Translations under genes and position numbers: made by a program
Origin: Altererythrobacter ishigakiensis
GTDB lineage: Bacteria > Pseudomonadota > Alphaproteobacteria > Sphingomonadales > Sphingomonadaceae
Assembly (NCBI RefSeq): GCF_001663155.1
Contig: NZ_CP015963.1
Span: 1,450,001-1,514,000 of the forward strand
Direction: 5' to 3'
Length of the DNA: 64,000 bases
Shown here: positions 55,464-63,831 of the stretch, in pieces
How positions within the stretch are numbered: position 1 is the first letter of the stretch
How the letters are laid out: every line of letters begins with the position of its first letter
Notes under the pieces: generated by a model
Databases searched by the model: none
Told to the model about the DNA's origin: nothing
Seen by the model: only the letters and a program-made list of their open reading frames with translations

Positions 55464-56212
55464 CGGACTATTTCGAAAGCTTTGACGGCACCAGGCTGGC
55501 GATCCACCGCACAGGTGAGGGAGCGCCGGTTGTCCTCCTGCACGGCCTTTTCTCCAGTGCCGAGATGAACTGGATCAAATGGGGGCACGACGCAAAGATC
55601 GCCGAGGCGGGCTTTGAAGCAATTATGCTCGATTTCCGCGTGCATGGAGAAAGCGAAAGCCCGACCGATCCGGACAGCTATCCGCAAAACGTGCTCGTGC
55701 GCGATGTCGCGGCGCTGATCCAGCATCTGGAATTGGACGACTATGTGCTTGGCGGATTCTCGCTTGGCGCGCGTACATCGCTGCATGCTGTTGCACACGG
55801 CGTCCTCAATCCGTCGCGACTGATTGTGGGCGGCATGGGGACCGCAGGGCTGGGCGAGTGGAACAAGCGCTCCGCCTTTTTCAAGCGTGTGATCGACGAA
55901 TTCGACACCATGAACGCGGATGACCCGGCATGGTACTCGCGGCAGTTCCTGAAGTCTCAAGGCGTGGACAGAGTCGCAGCCCGTCTATTGCTCGACACGA
56001 TGCCGGACATGGACCTCTCCATGCTGGCCAGTGTCACCATGCCTACATTGGTCGTGTGCGGCGATGAAGATCGCGACAATGGATCGGCAGATGAACTGGC
56101 ACAGCTGTTGCCCGACGCAACATTCGTCGAAACGCCGGGCAACCATCTGATGAGCGCGACCAAGCCTGAAATGGGCGATGCAATTGCGCGCTGGCTTGGA
56201 GAGAATACGTGA
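55460..56212 (+). CDS. Alpha/beta hydrolase
   Basis: A 250-residue Ser hydrolase with the oxyanion motif LLHGLFSSAEMNW, the nucleophile Ser in LGGFSLGARTS, Asp in VCGDEDRDN and the His in TPGNHLMS. It resembles lactone or ester hydrolases of the RsbQ/3-oxoadipate enol-lactonase type. It is coupled at both ends to its neighbours by 4-bp overlaps. Its substrate is unknown. Confidence 0.88.
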   Translation: MTDYFESFDGTRLAIHRTGEGAPVVLLHGLFSSAEMNWIKWGHDAKIAEAGFEAIMLDFRVHGESESPTDPDSYPQNVLVRDVAALIQHLELDDYVLGGFSLGARTSLHAVAHGVLNPSRLIVGGMGTAGLGEWNKRSAFFKRVIDEFDTMNADDPAWYSRQFLKSQGVDRVAARLLLDTMPDMDLSMLASVTMPTLVVCGDEDRDNGSADELAQLLPDATFVETPGNHLMSATKPEMGDAIARWLGENT

Positions 56213-56724
56213 CGGAGGAAAAGACCCCGCTTAGGCTGTGGCTTGCAGGCCTCGGAATCTTCGGGGTATTTATCGTTCTGGGCATGCTTGCCGGCGATGC
56301 GAGCCAATACAATATCGTCGATCACCAGGCTGCGGGTACGGCGGAAATGGTCAATACCATCCAGGCAGATTGGCGCGCCAATGGTCTGCGCAATGCTGTC
56401 ATCTACGGAATGATCGCGGACTTTGTTTTTATTGCGGTTTACGGCTGGGGAAGTTTCGTTGCCGGGCGCAGCTTCTATCAGTCGGGCAATAGACTGGTTC
56501 GAATTCTGGGCGGATCTGTCGCGGCTGCTGCAATAGTCTTCCTGATCAGCGACTATCTGGAAACGATCCTGCAGTTCATCCAGATGCTGCGCGACGAAGG
56601 TGTCGACTGGATGGCGGCAACGGCGGCGACGGCTCAGCCGATCAAGTTCGCTGCGTTCTATGTTACCTTTTTCGGAGTGATCGCCGCTCTTTGTACCCGG
56701 CTTGTTACTCGTCCCAAGAGTTGA
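56209..56724 (+). CDS. Four-helix membrane protein of unknown function
   Basis: Not recognised. The 171-residue protein has about four hydrophobic segments: LWLAGLGIFGVFIVLGML, AVIYGMIADFVFIAVYGW, ILGGSVAAAAIVFLIS and FAAFYVTFFGVIAALC. A polar region between the first two contains NTIQADWR. Start GTG 56209 overlaps the hydrolase stop. It is the last gene of the run that begins at asd. Confidence 0.75.
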   Translation: MTEEKTPLRLWLAGLGIFGVFIVLGMLAGDASQYNIVDHQAAGTAEMVNTIQADWRANGLRNAVIYGMIADFVFIAVYGWGSFVAGRSFYQSGNRLVRILGGSVAAAAIVFLISDYLETILQFIQMLRDEGVDWMAATAATAQPIKFAAFYVTFFGVIAALCTRLVTRPKS

Positions 56725-56727
56725 AGC

Positions 56728-56764
56728 AAAATAAGACCCCCGCCGCATCTTTGCGCGACGGGGG
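56728..56764 (-). terminator. Terminator between two convergent genes
   Basis: CCCCCG (56737-56742) pairs with CGGGGG (56759-56764), with further partial pairing inside. On the minus strand it is followed by TCTTATTTT. It serves the lipoprotein gene ending at 56804 and may also stop the asd run. Confidence 0.72.
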
Positions 56765-56803
56765 CCAAACTCCTGCCCTAGGGGCAGGCTCGCTGATAAG
56801 CGT

Positions 56804-57364
56804 TTACTCCGCGCTGAAGGGCAGCGATGAGTGGTGCAGGTTGATCACCAGTTCGCCCGCTTCGTTACGGGTGTAACCAAAGGTGTACTCAACCTTGGTT
56901 TCATTGCCTTCGGTGTTGGTGAAGTAGTAATTGCCCATCGCCATCGCGCTATCTTCGTCGATGATGGTGCCTTCGTTTTCCCAACGCACGGCTGTGTAAG
57001 GTGCGATTGCGAAACCGCCATCTTCCGTGCCCTCTGTGCCGATGAAGTAGCTCAGGGCTTCGTCAAAGGTGCCGCGGAACTGGTCTTCAGCTGCCAGCGT
57101 TGGCTTGAAGAGAATTTCGTTGCCATCTTCATAGGCGTAGAAGGTGTTGATGTGGTCAGTCGCGGCGGCAGCAAAGTCGCCGCCTTCACTGTAAACCTTG
57201 CCGATGTTGACGATGCCTTCGCCCCAGCCTTGCTGCGCTGCGGCCACTTCTTCAGCTGTGATTGGTGCAACGTCTGAAGTTGCATCGGTAGCTGCTTCGC
57301 CACCACAACCTGCAACCGTAAGGCTAGCCGCTGCAATCGCAGGTACCATTACAATCTTGCGCAT
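56804..57364 (-). CDS. Putative lipoprotein with NTF2/SnoaL-like domain
   Basis: A 186-residue lipoprotein with the lipobox VAGC after MRKIVMVPAIAAASLT. The mature part (WGEGIVNIGKVYSEGGDF, INTFYAYEDGNEILFKPT, GNYYFTN) looks like a small alpha+beta cone-shaped fold of the NTF2/SnoaL kind. That assignment is from pattern only. The start at 57364 has GGAG 8 nt upstream. Its function is unknown; it should sit at a membrane facing the periplasm. Confidence 0.75.
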   Translation of the reverse strand: MRKIVMVPAIAAASLTVAGCGGEAATDATSDVAPITAEEVAAAQQGWGEGIVNIGKVYSEGGDFAAAATDHINTFYAYEDGNEILFKPTLAAEDQFRGTFDEALSYFIGTEGTEDGGFAIAPYTAVRWENEGTIIDEDSAMAMGNYYFTNTEGNETKVEYTFGYTRNEAGELVINLHHSSLPFSAE

Positions 57365-57678
57365 TTTAATCTCCAAAAAGAATTTCTGCCCCCACATGGG
57401 GAAATGATGATCATCACCGACAGTGGTCTTTAAGGGGGTCACACACCGGACCCCACTCGACCTCAGTCGATACGGTCCGACATCACGTGCATTTTCAGGT
57501 TGCACGCCAGAGGGGCCCGGCCCGTGCATTTGTAACTGTGTATCCTTTGGTTGGTTCCATGCTTATTGCGATTTTCTCGCAATTGCCGTTTGCCCGGCGA
57601 AAGCGCTTGGGATGGGTGGGGCAAATGCTGTAGGGACCCACCATTCCGTAACGGCTGGACCAAATTGAGAGAATTGTA
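57365..57678. promoter_or_regulatory. Divergent intergenic region between two lipoprotein genes
   Basis: This 314-bp gap holds no gene. It contains the 12-bp perfect palindrome TGATGATCATCA (57405-57416), 41 bp upstream of the minus-strand lipoprotein start, and a longer imperfect hairpin with GGTGGG (57615-57620) and CCCACC (57637-57642) upstream of the plus-strand lipoprotein. Promoters for both genes must lie here but no clear -35/-10 pair stands out. Confidence 0.45.
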
Positions 57679-58701
57679 ATGAAGACAAAGCTCCATACCC
57701 TCTGCATCGCTTTGGTGATTGCAGGCTGCTCGCCGGTTGAGGGTGGCACGGCCGCCAGATCCATCGATACGGCAGCTCCTGCGTCAGGTACGCTTTTCGT
57801 CGCCAATAAGTTCGGAAATACGCTGTCGAAGGTCGATTTGGCCAATGGTGAGGAAGTGCTGCGGCTTGATAGCTGCACCAATCCGCACGAGCTGGCGACC
57901 TCGCCTGATGGGCAGCATGTCGCGCTGGCATGCTACGGGGGCACTACAGTCGATGTTTTTCTGACCGATACGCTGGAGAAGGTCCGCAGTATTGATTTGG
58001 GCGAGAATGCCCGCCCGCACGGGATCGTGTGGCATGCGAACGGCGATCTCTATTCGACAGCAGAGGGGCGGCAGTCGATATTCTGGATACGCGACCCGCT
58101 GGGTAAAGCGGAAAGATTCGAGTATGCTTCGGGCAAACTTGGCACCCACATGCTGGTCGTGGCCCCCGATGCGCGACATGCCTGGACTACGGATCTCGGT
58201 TCGAAGACCGTTACAAGGATCGACCTGCGGACACGCCGTGCACCGCTGTCAGTCACTGTAGGAGAAGAGCCTGAAGGGATAGCTTTGTCGCCCGATGGGT
58301 CATCTCTGTGGGTTTCTGCGCGCGGTTCGAACGAAGCCTATGAGCTTGATCCGCAAACCATGGAAGTCCGCACCACGTTGAAGACCGGTGCATTCCCCCT
58401 GCGCCTTGCGATCCGCCCGCAAGGGGACTTCGCAGTGACGTCTGACCTGATGGACGGCGGTCTGTCTGTGATCGACCTCTCCAAACGCGCAGTCGTTCGA
58501 CAGATTTCGGTGTCCAGTCCCGATGAGGCCGAAGATCGCTTTCAGGTGACCATTCTTTGGTCAAACGACGGAGAGCGTATCTATGTGGCAGAGACGGCCA
58601 GCGACACCATTGCAGAGGTCGATTTCGAGACGGGGAGCGTGCTGCGTCGCATCGGCGTAGGGGACGGCGGAGATGGCTTGGCCATCCTGGAGACTTATTG
58701 A
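57679..58701 (+). CDS. Lipoprotein with YVTN-type beta-propeller repeats
   Basis: A 340-residue lipoprotein with the lipobox VIAGC after MKTKLHTLCIAL. The mature part is a run of about seven propeller blades with repeats such as LFVANKFGNTLSKVDL, LATSPDGQHVALAC, IALSPDGSSLWVSARG and IYVAETASDTIAEVDF. Such proteins bind ligands or partners at the cell surface or periplasm; no enzyme residues are obvious. Its stop TGA is immediately followed by the GTG start of the RimB-like gene, so the two are coupled. Confidence 0.85.
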   Translation: MKTKLHTLCIALVIAGCSPVEGGTAARSIDTAAPASGTLFVANKFGNTLSKVDLANGEEVLRLDSCTNPHELATSPDGQHVALACYGGTTVDVFLTDTLEKVRSIDLGENARPHGIVWHANGDLYSTAEGRQSIFWIRDPLGKAERFEYASGKLGTHMLVVAPDARHAWTTDLGSKTVTRIDLRTRRAPLSVTVGEEPEGIALSPDGSSLWVSARGSNEAYELDPQTMEVRTTLKTGAFPLRLAIRPQGDFAVTSDLMDGGLSVIDLSKRAVVRQISVSSPDEAEDRFQVTILWSNDGERIYVAETASDTIAEVDFETGSVLRRIGVGDGGDGLAILETY

Positions 58702-59172
58702 GTGGCCACTGCGCGGACTGAGCCTTCAATTGTCGGATGGCGCGAACTGGTCAGCTTGCCTGACCTGGTCGATGTTCGCATCCCTGCCAAGATTGACACA
58801 GGCGCGCGCACGTCATCACTCCATGCTACGGAAATCGAACGATTTGATCGCGATGGACAGCGATGGGTACGTTTCCTGCTCGATCTGGGTGAAGGGCGCA
58901 GCCAGCCTGTCACCTGCGAGGTTCCCCGCGCTGACAAACGCATCATTACCAGTTCGAATGGGGAAGGGCAGGAACGGTTTATCATCAAGACTGCTTTGAC
59001 ATTGGGCGATCAAACCTTTCGGGCCGAATTCAGTCTGGCTGACAGGTCTGATATGAAATTCCCCATCCTGATCGGGCGCACTGCGCTGCGCAGGCGTTTC
59101 CTTGTCGATTCAGGCCGATCCTACCTCCGATCATCCGCACATGAACGCAAATTGCTGAAAAGCAGAGGATAA
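58702..59172 (+). CDS. rimB: RimB-like retropepsin-type aspartic protease (ATP-dependent zinc protease family)
   Basis: A 156-residue protein of the former DUF785 family. The aspartic-protease-like motif IDTGARTSSLHA is near residue 32 and the C-terminal ILIGRTALRRRFLVD forms the rest of the active lobe. In Pseudomonas RimB is a protease that trims the glutamate tail RimK adds to ribosomal protein S6. The next gene is rimK, which supports this role. No rimA-like gene is adjacent. The start GTG 58702 touches the preceding stop. Confidence 0.85.
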   Translation: MATARTEPSIVGWRELVSLPDLVDVRIPAKIDTGARTSSLHATEIERFDRDGQRWVRFLLDLGEGRSQPVTCEVPRADKRIITSSNGEGQERFIIKTALTLGDQTFRAEFSLADRSDMKFPILIGRTALRRRFLVDSGRSYLRSSAHERKLLKSRG

Positions 59173-59178
59173 ATTCAC

Positions 59179-60084
59179 ATGAAAATCGCCATGCTGGCGC
59201 GCAATCCGAAACTCTACTCGCATCAACGCCTGGTTGAGGCGGCCAAGGAGCGCGGGCACGAGATCGACATTCTCAACACCTTGCGATGCACAGTCCACAT
59301 CGCAAGCCACCGCCCTCAGGTATTCTATGAAGGCAAGCCTGCGGTAGGATATGATGCAGTGATCCCGCGTATCGGCGCATCGATCACCAACTATGGTCTT
59401 TCAATCCTGCGCCAGTTCGAGATGCGCGGCTGCTGGCCGCTGAACGAAAGCGTCGCGATCGGTCGCAGCCGCGACAAGCTGCGTAGTATGCAGATCCTTG
59501 CCAAGCATGGACTGGGCCTGCCGCTTACGGCCTATGCAAATGACCCCAAGCAGGCTGAAGAGATCATCAAGGCGGTCAACGGCCCGCCGGTCGTAATCAA
59601 GCTGCTGGAAGGGACACAGGGCATCGGCGTTGTTCTGGCGGAAACAATGTCGAGCGCAAAGTCCGTGATCGAAGCGTTTCGCGGCGCAAATGTGAATATT
59701 CTGGTGCAGGAATTCATCAAGGAAGCGGGAGGCACCGATATCCGCGCGCTTGTTGTCGGGGGCAAGGTTGTCGCGGCGATGAAGCGCACCGGTGCGGCGG
59801 ACGATTTTCGCTCGAATCTGCACCGCGGCGGCAGTGCAGAGATCGTGAAGATCACGCCTGCCGAACGCGCGACGGCCGTGGGCGCGGCACGGCGCATGGG
59901 CCTGAACGTCTGCGGCGTTGATATGCTGCGGTCAAATCACGGGCCGGTAATCATGGAAGTGAACAGTTCGCCGGGCCTCGAAGGGATCGAGAAAGCGACC
60001 GGCAAGGATATCGCCGGGATGATCATCAAGTTCATGGAAGACAACGCCAAGGTCGGAAAGACCAAGACAAAGGGGAAGGGATGA
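59179..60084 (+). CDS. rimK: Ribosomal protein S6--L-glutamate ligase
   Basis: An ATP-grasp ligase of 301 residues that adds glutamates to the C-terminus of ribosomal protein S6. Recognisable parts are the start [17 protein letters not shown], the ATP-binding [17 protein letters not shown] and the metal site [25 protein letters not shown] lies upstream of the ATG. The S6 substrate gene rpsF would be expected just beyond the right edge, next to rpsR and rplI, only about 4 kb away. Confidence 0.95.
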   Translation: MKIAMLARNPKLYSHQRLVEAAKERGHEIDILNTLRCTVHIASHRPQVFYEGKPAVGYDAVIPRIGASITNYGLSILRQFEMRGCWPLNESVAIGRSRDKLRSMQILAKHGLGLPLTAYANDPKQAEEIIKAVNGPPVVIKLLEGTQGIGVVLAETMSSAKSVIEAFRGANVNILVQEFIKEAGGTDIRALVVGGKVVAAMKRTGAADDFRSNLHRGGSAEIVKITPAERATAVGAARRMGLNVCGVDMLRSNHGPVIMEVNSSPGLEGIEKATGKDIAGMIIKFMEDNAKVGKTKTKGKG

Positions 60085-60231
60085 GGGTCTGCTGACGACC
60101 CAGAAGGCGCCCTCTCTGCGTTTAGGCAGGCCGTCTCACAAGCGCCCAATCGCCCCATCTCGCAAATACTTTACTTCCGTGGCACAATGGTCCTGCGGCA
60201 AGGAGCAAGACGTCACACGGGAGATCGGACA

Positions 60232-60777
60232 ATGGGGAGTTCACCAGAAGACCAATTAGCCACCATGATGGCGAACATTCCTGAAATAACAGGGAAGCCG
60301 CTGTCGGATTGGATTGCGATTATCGCGAAGAGTGGTTTGGAAAAACACGGAACCATCCTCAAGCTACTCAAGGAAGAACACGGTGTAACACACGGCTTCG
60401 CCAACCTGATCGCGGCAAAGGCGCGCGAAACGGGCGAGGAAGTCGATCTAGTCGCCGCTCAATATGCGGGACCCAAAGAGGCGCTGCGTCCCCTTTACGA
60501 AGACATTGTGAAGTTCGCTCAGTCGCTCGGTTCCGATGTTGAGATCGCTCCCAAGAAGACGAGCGTCAGTCTTCGTAGAAAGAAGCAGTTTGCCTTGATT
60601 ACTCCAGCCACCAAGACACGAATTGACTTGGGGGTGGCGCTCAGAGGGGAAGAGCCGACCGCGAGGTTGGAAACCTACAACGCCATGTGCAGTCACAGGG
60701 TCCGTCTGGAGGCAGTCTCTGACTTCGATGAAGAGGCCAAGGGCTGGGTCAAGGAAGCCTATTCCAGATCAGGCTAG
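60232..60777 (+). CDS. DUF4287/DUF5655-like protein
   Basis: A 181-residue protein. Residues 5-65 resemble DUF4287 (MMANIPEITGKPLSDWIAII and LKEEHGVTHGFANLIA). Residues 85-180 resemble DUF5655 (LRPLYEDIVKFAQSLGSDVEI, KKTSVSLRRKKQFALI). Function is unknown for both. The start ATG 60232 has GGGAG 8 nt upstream. A 147-bp gap with a small GGGTC/GACCC hairpin separates it from rimK. Confidence 0.82.
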   Translation: MGSSPEDQLATMMANIPEITGKPLSDWIAIIAKSGLEKHGTILKLLKEEHGVTHGFANLIAAKARETGEEVDLVAAQYAGPKEALRPLYEDIVKFAQSLGSDVEIAPKKTSVSLRRKKQFALITPATKTRIDLGVALRGEEPTARLETYNAMCSHRVRLEAVSDFDEEAKGWVKEAYSRSG

Positions 60778-60818
60778 ATGCCCTAGCCAATGTCCGCTTC
60801 CTACCCCAGTTTCAGACC

Positions 60819-61589
60819 CTACGCATTTCGCGCCATCAGCCCGCCATCGACCGGGATCACTGCGCCGGTAATATAGCTCGCCGCAGGCAGCACCAGTGAC
60901 AGTGTAATGTGCGCGACCTCTTCAGGCTCGCCATAGCGCTTCAGCGCGGTGCGGCGCTTGGCGAAGATCTCCTTATGCTCTTCAGGCACCTTGTCGGTCA
61001 TCGCGGTGCGGATCGGGCCGGGGCAGATGCAGTTCACTGTGATACCTTCAGGTCCAAGATCGACCGCCATCCCACGGGTCAGGCCGGTTACACCGGTTTT
61101 GGCCGCGACATAAGGAGTATCACCGGGCGTGGCGCCCAATCCCTCGGTGCTGGCGATATTGACGATCCGTGCGGCATCGCTCTGGCGCAGATGGGGCAGG
61201 GCGGCGCGCACCATGCGCTGCTGCGCTGTGAGCATCACAGACAGGGCACGCGCCCAGATATCGTCATAGGCTTCGTCATCCAGCGCGCAGAAGCTCGACA
61301 CGCCGGCGTTGTTGACGAGGATGTCGATCCCGCCGAAGTCCTCGGCCACTTGCGCGACGACACGCTTGATTGCCTCGTGATCGGATACGTCGAGCGCATA
61401 GGGCCGCGCATTGAGCCCGCATTCGCGCGCCACGGCCTCGCAAGCGGCCTGATCAAGATCGGTGACAGCAACCATCGCGCCCTCCGCCGCGAACAGCTTC
61501 GCGGTAGCGCGGCCCATGCCGCTGGCAGCACCGGTGACGATAGCCACACGGCCTGCGATTGATCGCGAACGGTCCGGTAAACCACTCAC
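60819..61589 (-). CDS. Short-chain dehydrogenase/reductase
   Basis: A 256-residue classical SDR. The cofactor loop is TGAASGMGRATA and the Asp after strand 2 (AVTDLDQ) favours NAD. NNAG is present, and the catalytic Ser-Tyr-Lys lie in NIASTEG and PYVAAKTG. The C-terminal YITGAVIPVDGG is typical. The substrate is unknown. Its start overlaps the stop of amn by 4 bp, so it is co-translated with AMP nucleosidase. Confidence 0.92.
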   Translation of the reverse strand: MSGLPDRSRSIAGRVAIVTGAASGMGRATAKLFAAEGAMVAVTDLDQAACEAVARECGLNARPYALDVSDHEAIKRVVAQVAEDFGGIDILVNNAGVSSFCALDDEAYDDIWARALSVMLTAQQRMVRAALPHLRQSDAARIVNIASTEGLGATPGDTPYVAAKTGVTGLTRGMAVDLGPEGITVNCICPGPIRTAMTDKVPEEHKEIFAKRRTALKRYGEPEEVAHITLSLVLPAASYITGAVIPVDGGLMARNA

Positions 61590-63034
61590 CGGAACGGTGG
61601 CTCGTTAAAGGCGCGAAGTTTGCGGCTATGCAAGCGGTCGCCTTCATCGCGCAGACGTTTGCACGCCTCCAGCCCGATCTGCAGGTGCGCCGCAATCGCT
61701 TCTTCATAGAACTTGTTGGCTTGACCCGGCAGCTTGATCTCGCCGTGCAGCGGCTTGTCAGACACACACAGCAGCGTGCCGTAGGGCACACGGAAGCGAT
61801 ACCCCTGCGCCGCGATGGTGGCGCTTTCCATCTCGACTGCAATCGCGCGGCTTTGTGAGAAGCGCTTGGCAGAGCTGGAATAGTGCAGCTCCCAATTGCG
61901 GTCATCGGTTGTGACAACTGTGCCCGTACGCATGCGTTGCTTGATGTTGGCGCCTTGAACGCCAGAAACCTCACCCGCAGCGGCGGCCAGAGCTTGTTGT
62001 ACTTCGGCAATCGGCGGGATCGGGATTTCAGGAGGCAACACATTGTCCAGCACGTGGTCATCGCGCAGGTATGCGTGGGCAAGCACGAAATCGCCGATCT
62101 TCTGGCTTGAGCGGACGCCGCCGCAGTGACCAATCATCATCCATGCATGCGGACGCAGCACGGCCAAGTGATCGCAGATCGTCTTCGCGTTCGATGGTCC
62201 GACGCCGATGTTGACCAGCGTAATCCCTTTGCCGTCTTCGCGGATCAGGTGATAGGCGGGCATCTGGTGCTTGCGCCAAGCGGTATCGTTGAGCTGCGCC
62301 TGTGCATTGTCAGTGCATTCGTCGATGTCGAGTCCGGCAGCACCCTTGAGCGCCACATATCCGCTGCCATCGCCCTTGTCGCAGATTTGCTGCGCGCCCC
62401 AATTGACGAATTCGTCGACGTAGCGGTGGTAGTTGGTGAACAGGATGAAGTCCTGAAAATCCTCCACTCGTGTGCCGGTATAGTGCGCCAGGCGCGCAAG
62501 CGAATAGTCGGTGCGCAGCCCGTCAAACAGTGACAGCGGCATGGCTTCATCTTCGTGGAACTCGATCCCGTCGGCCAGCTCGTCTCCGATAAGCGAAAGG
62601 TCGGTTGAAGGGAAGTATTGCGCGATATCCTGAGGTGCGATGCCGATCATGGCCGCGCCCGCTTCACCGTCCAGCACGTACGGAAACGGGATTTCCTGAC
62701 GCGACTTGCCGACTTCTACCTCGATTTCATATTCCGATGCGATCAGTTCGAGTTGCTCGGTCAGAAAACTGGCGAACAGATCGGGTCGCGTAATTGTGGT
62801 CGTATATGTCCCGGGAACCTCAAGCCGCCCGAACGCGCGGCTCCTGTCCTTGATTTCGCTTTTTCCCGAATAATGCAGTGTGAGTTGAGGATAAGCATAG
62901 CTGCCATCTTCGCGCTTGCGTTGTGGCGGCACCGTGCCGTCACGTCCGAAAGCGATAACGTCTTTGCGAAGCGTCGAAACCGCTTCGTCATAGGTCTGCT
63001 GCAATTGTTCAAGAATCTGCGAAATTGGGGTCAT
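61586..63034 (-). CDS. amn: AMP nucleosidase
   Basis: Hydrolyses AMP to adenine and ribose 5-phosphate, helping adjust the adenylate pool. The 482-residue protein has the N-terminal regulatory domain (YPQLTLHYSGKSE) and the C-terminal nucleoside-phosphorylase-like domain with NIGVGPSNAKTICDHLAVL, MIGHCGGVR and the VEMESATIAAQGYRF segment that contacts the ribose. AGGATG lies upstream of the ATG. Confidence 0.93.
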   Translation of the reverse strand: MTPISQILEQLQQTYDEAVSTLRKDVIAFGRDGTVPPQRKREDGSYAYPQLTLHYSGKSEIKDRSRAFGRLEVPGTYTTTITRPDLFASFLTEQLELIASEYEIEVEVGKSRQEIPFPYVLDGEAGAAMIGIAPQDIAQYFPSTDLSLIGDELADGIEFHEDEAMPLSLFDGLRTDYSLARLAHYTGTRVEDFQDFILFTNYHRYVDEFVNWGAQQICDKGDGSGYVALKGAAGLDIDECTDNAQAQLNDTAWRKHQMPAYHLIREDGKGITLVNIGVGPSNAKTICDHLAVLRPHAWMMIGHCGGVRSSQKIGDFVLAHAYLRDDHVLDNVLPPEIPIPPIAEVQQALAAAAGEVSGVQGANIKQRMRTGTVVTTDDRNWELHYSSSAKRFSQSRAIAVEMESATIAAQGYRFRVPYGTLLCVSDKPLHGEIKLPGQANKFYEEAIAAHLQIGLEACKRLRDEGDRLHSRKLRAFNEPPFR

Positions 63035-63104
63035 ACATTCATCCTTATTGTTATTGTTTTTCGTTTCAAGGACAGGCCAGCATAGAACAGTCTGCCCTTC
63101 TTAC

Positions 63105-63132
63105 AAAAAAGGCGCGACCTTTCGGCCGCGCC
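63105..63132 (-). terminator. Terminator of the rpsR-rplI operon
   Basis: On the minus strand GGCGCGGCC-GAAA-GGTCGCGCC folds into a 9-bp stem with one G-T pair and a GNRA-type GAAA loop, followed by six T residues. On the plus strand the same pair would be an A-C mismatch, so the structure is built for the minus strand. Confidence 0.93.
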
Positions 63133-63158
63133 CCTTTGCGTCAAGAAACGAAACCCGA

Positions 63159-63818
63159 TCAGGCTCCGTCCTCTTTTTCTTCTTCTGTTTCGGCGGCCGC
63201 GGCTTCGATGTTCTCGACCGCTGCATCTTCCAGCATGTCAGCTGGGATTTCGCCCGGCTCAAGACCTGCATTGTCGATGCGCGTGTCTGCGGCAGCTTCT
63301 TCGATCTCTTTCTGCTCTTCCTCGAAGAGCTGAGCAAGAACGTCCACGCCCTGGCTCTGAAGCTCGGCTTCGTCGTCTGAACGTGCAACGTTTGCCTTCA
63401 CAGTGACGTGAACTTCAGGGTGCAGAGCAACGGTTACATCGTGCATGCCGATCGTCTTGATCGGCGCGCCCATGATAACCTGCTTCTTGTCAATCTCGTG
63501 GCCCTGCGCGGTAAGACCCGCAACCATGTCACGCACGTTGACTGAGCCGTAAAGCTGACCGGCGTTTGAAGAGGCACGGATCAGAACGACTTCTGCACCG
63601 GCAACCTTTTCGCCCAGCTTTTCAGCTTCGCTTCGCTTCTCAGCGTTTTCCTTCTCAAGGCGTTCACGGTTCGCTTCGAAGACCTTCTTGTTGGCTTCGT
63701 TAGCGCGCAGCGCCTTCTTCTGCGGCAGCAGGAAGTTGCGTGCGTAACCGTCTTTTACAGTGACAACGTCACCGATCGTGCCCAGCTTCTCGATACGTTC
63801 GAGGAGAATGATATCCAT
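63159..63818 (-). CDS. rplI: 50S ribosomal protein L9 with acidic C-terminal extension
   Basis: The N-terminal 150 residues are a normal L9 ([35 protein letters not shown], then the second domain with [10 protein letters not shown]). They are followed by about 65 residues rich in Glu, Ala and Asp ([15 protein letters not shown] and [10 protein letters not shown]). Usual L9 is about 150 residues. GGAGAG lies upstream of the ATG. It starts 13 bp after rpsR. Confidence 0.96.
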   Translation of the reverse strand: MDIILLERIEKLGTIGDVVTVKDGYARNFLLPQKKALRANEANKKVFEANRERLEKENAEKRSEAEKLGEKVAGAEVVLIRASSNAGQLYGSVNVRDMVAGLTAQGHEIDKKQVIMGAPIKTIGMHDVTVALHPEVHVTVKANVARSDDEAELQSQGVDVLAQLFEEEQKEIEEAAADTRIDNAGLEPGEIPADMLEDAAVENIEAAAAETEEEKEDGA

Positions 63819-63831
63819 GTTCTCTCTCCTC

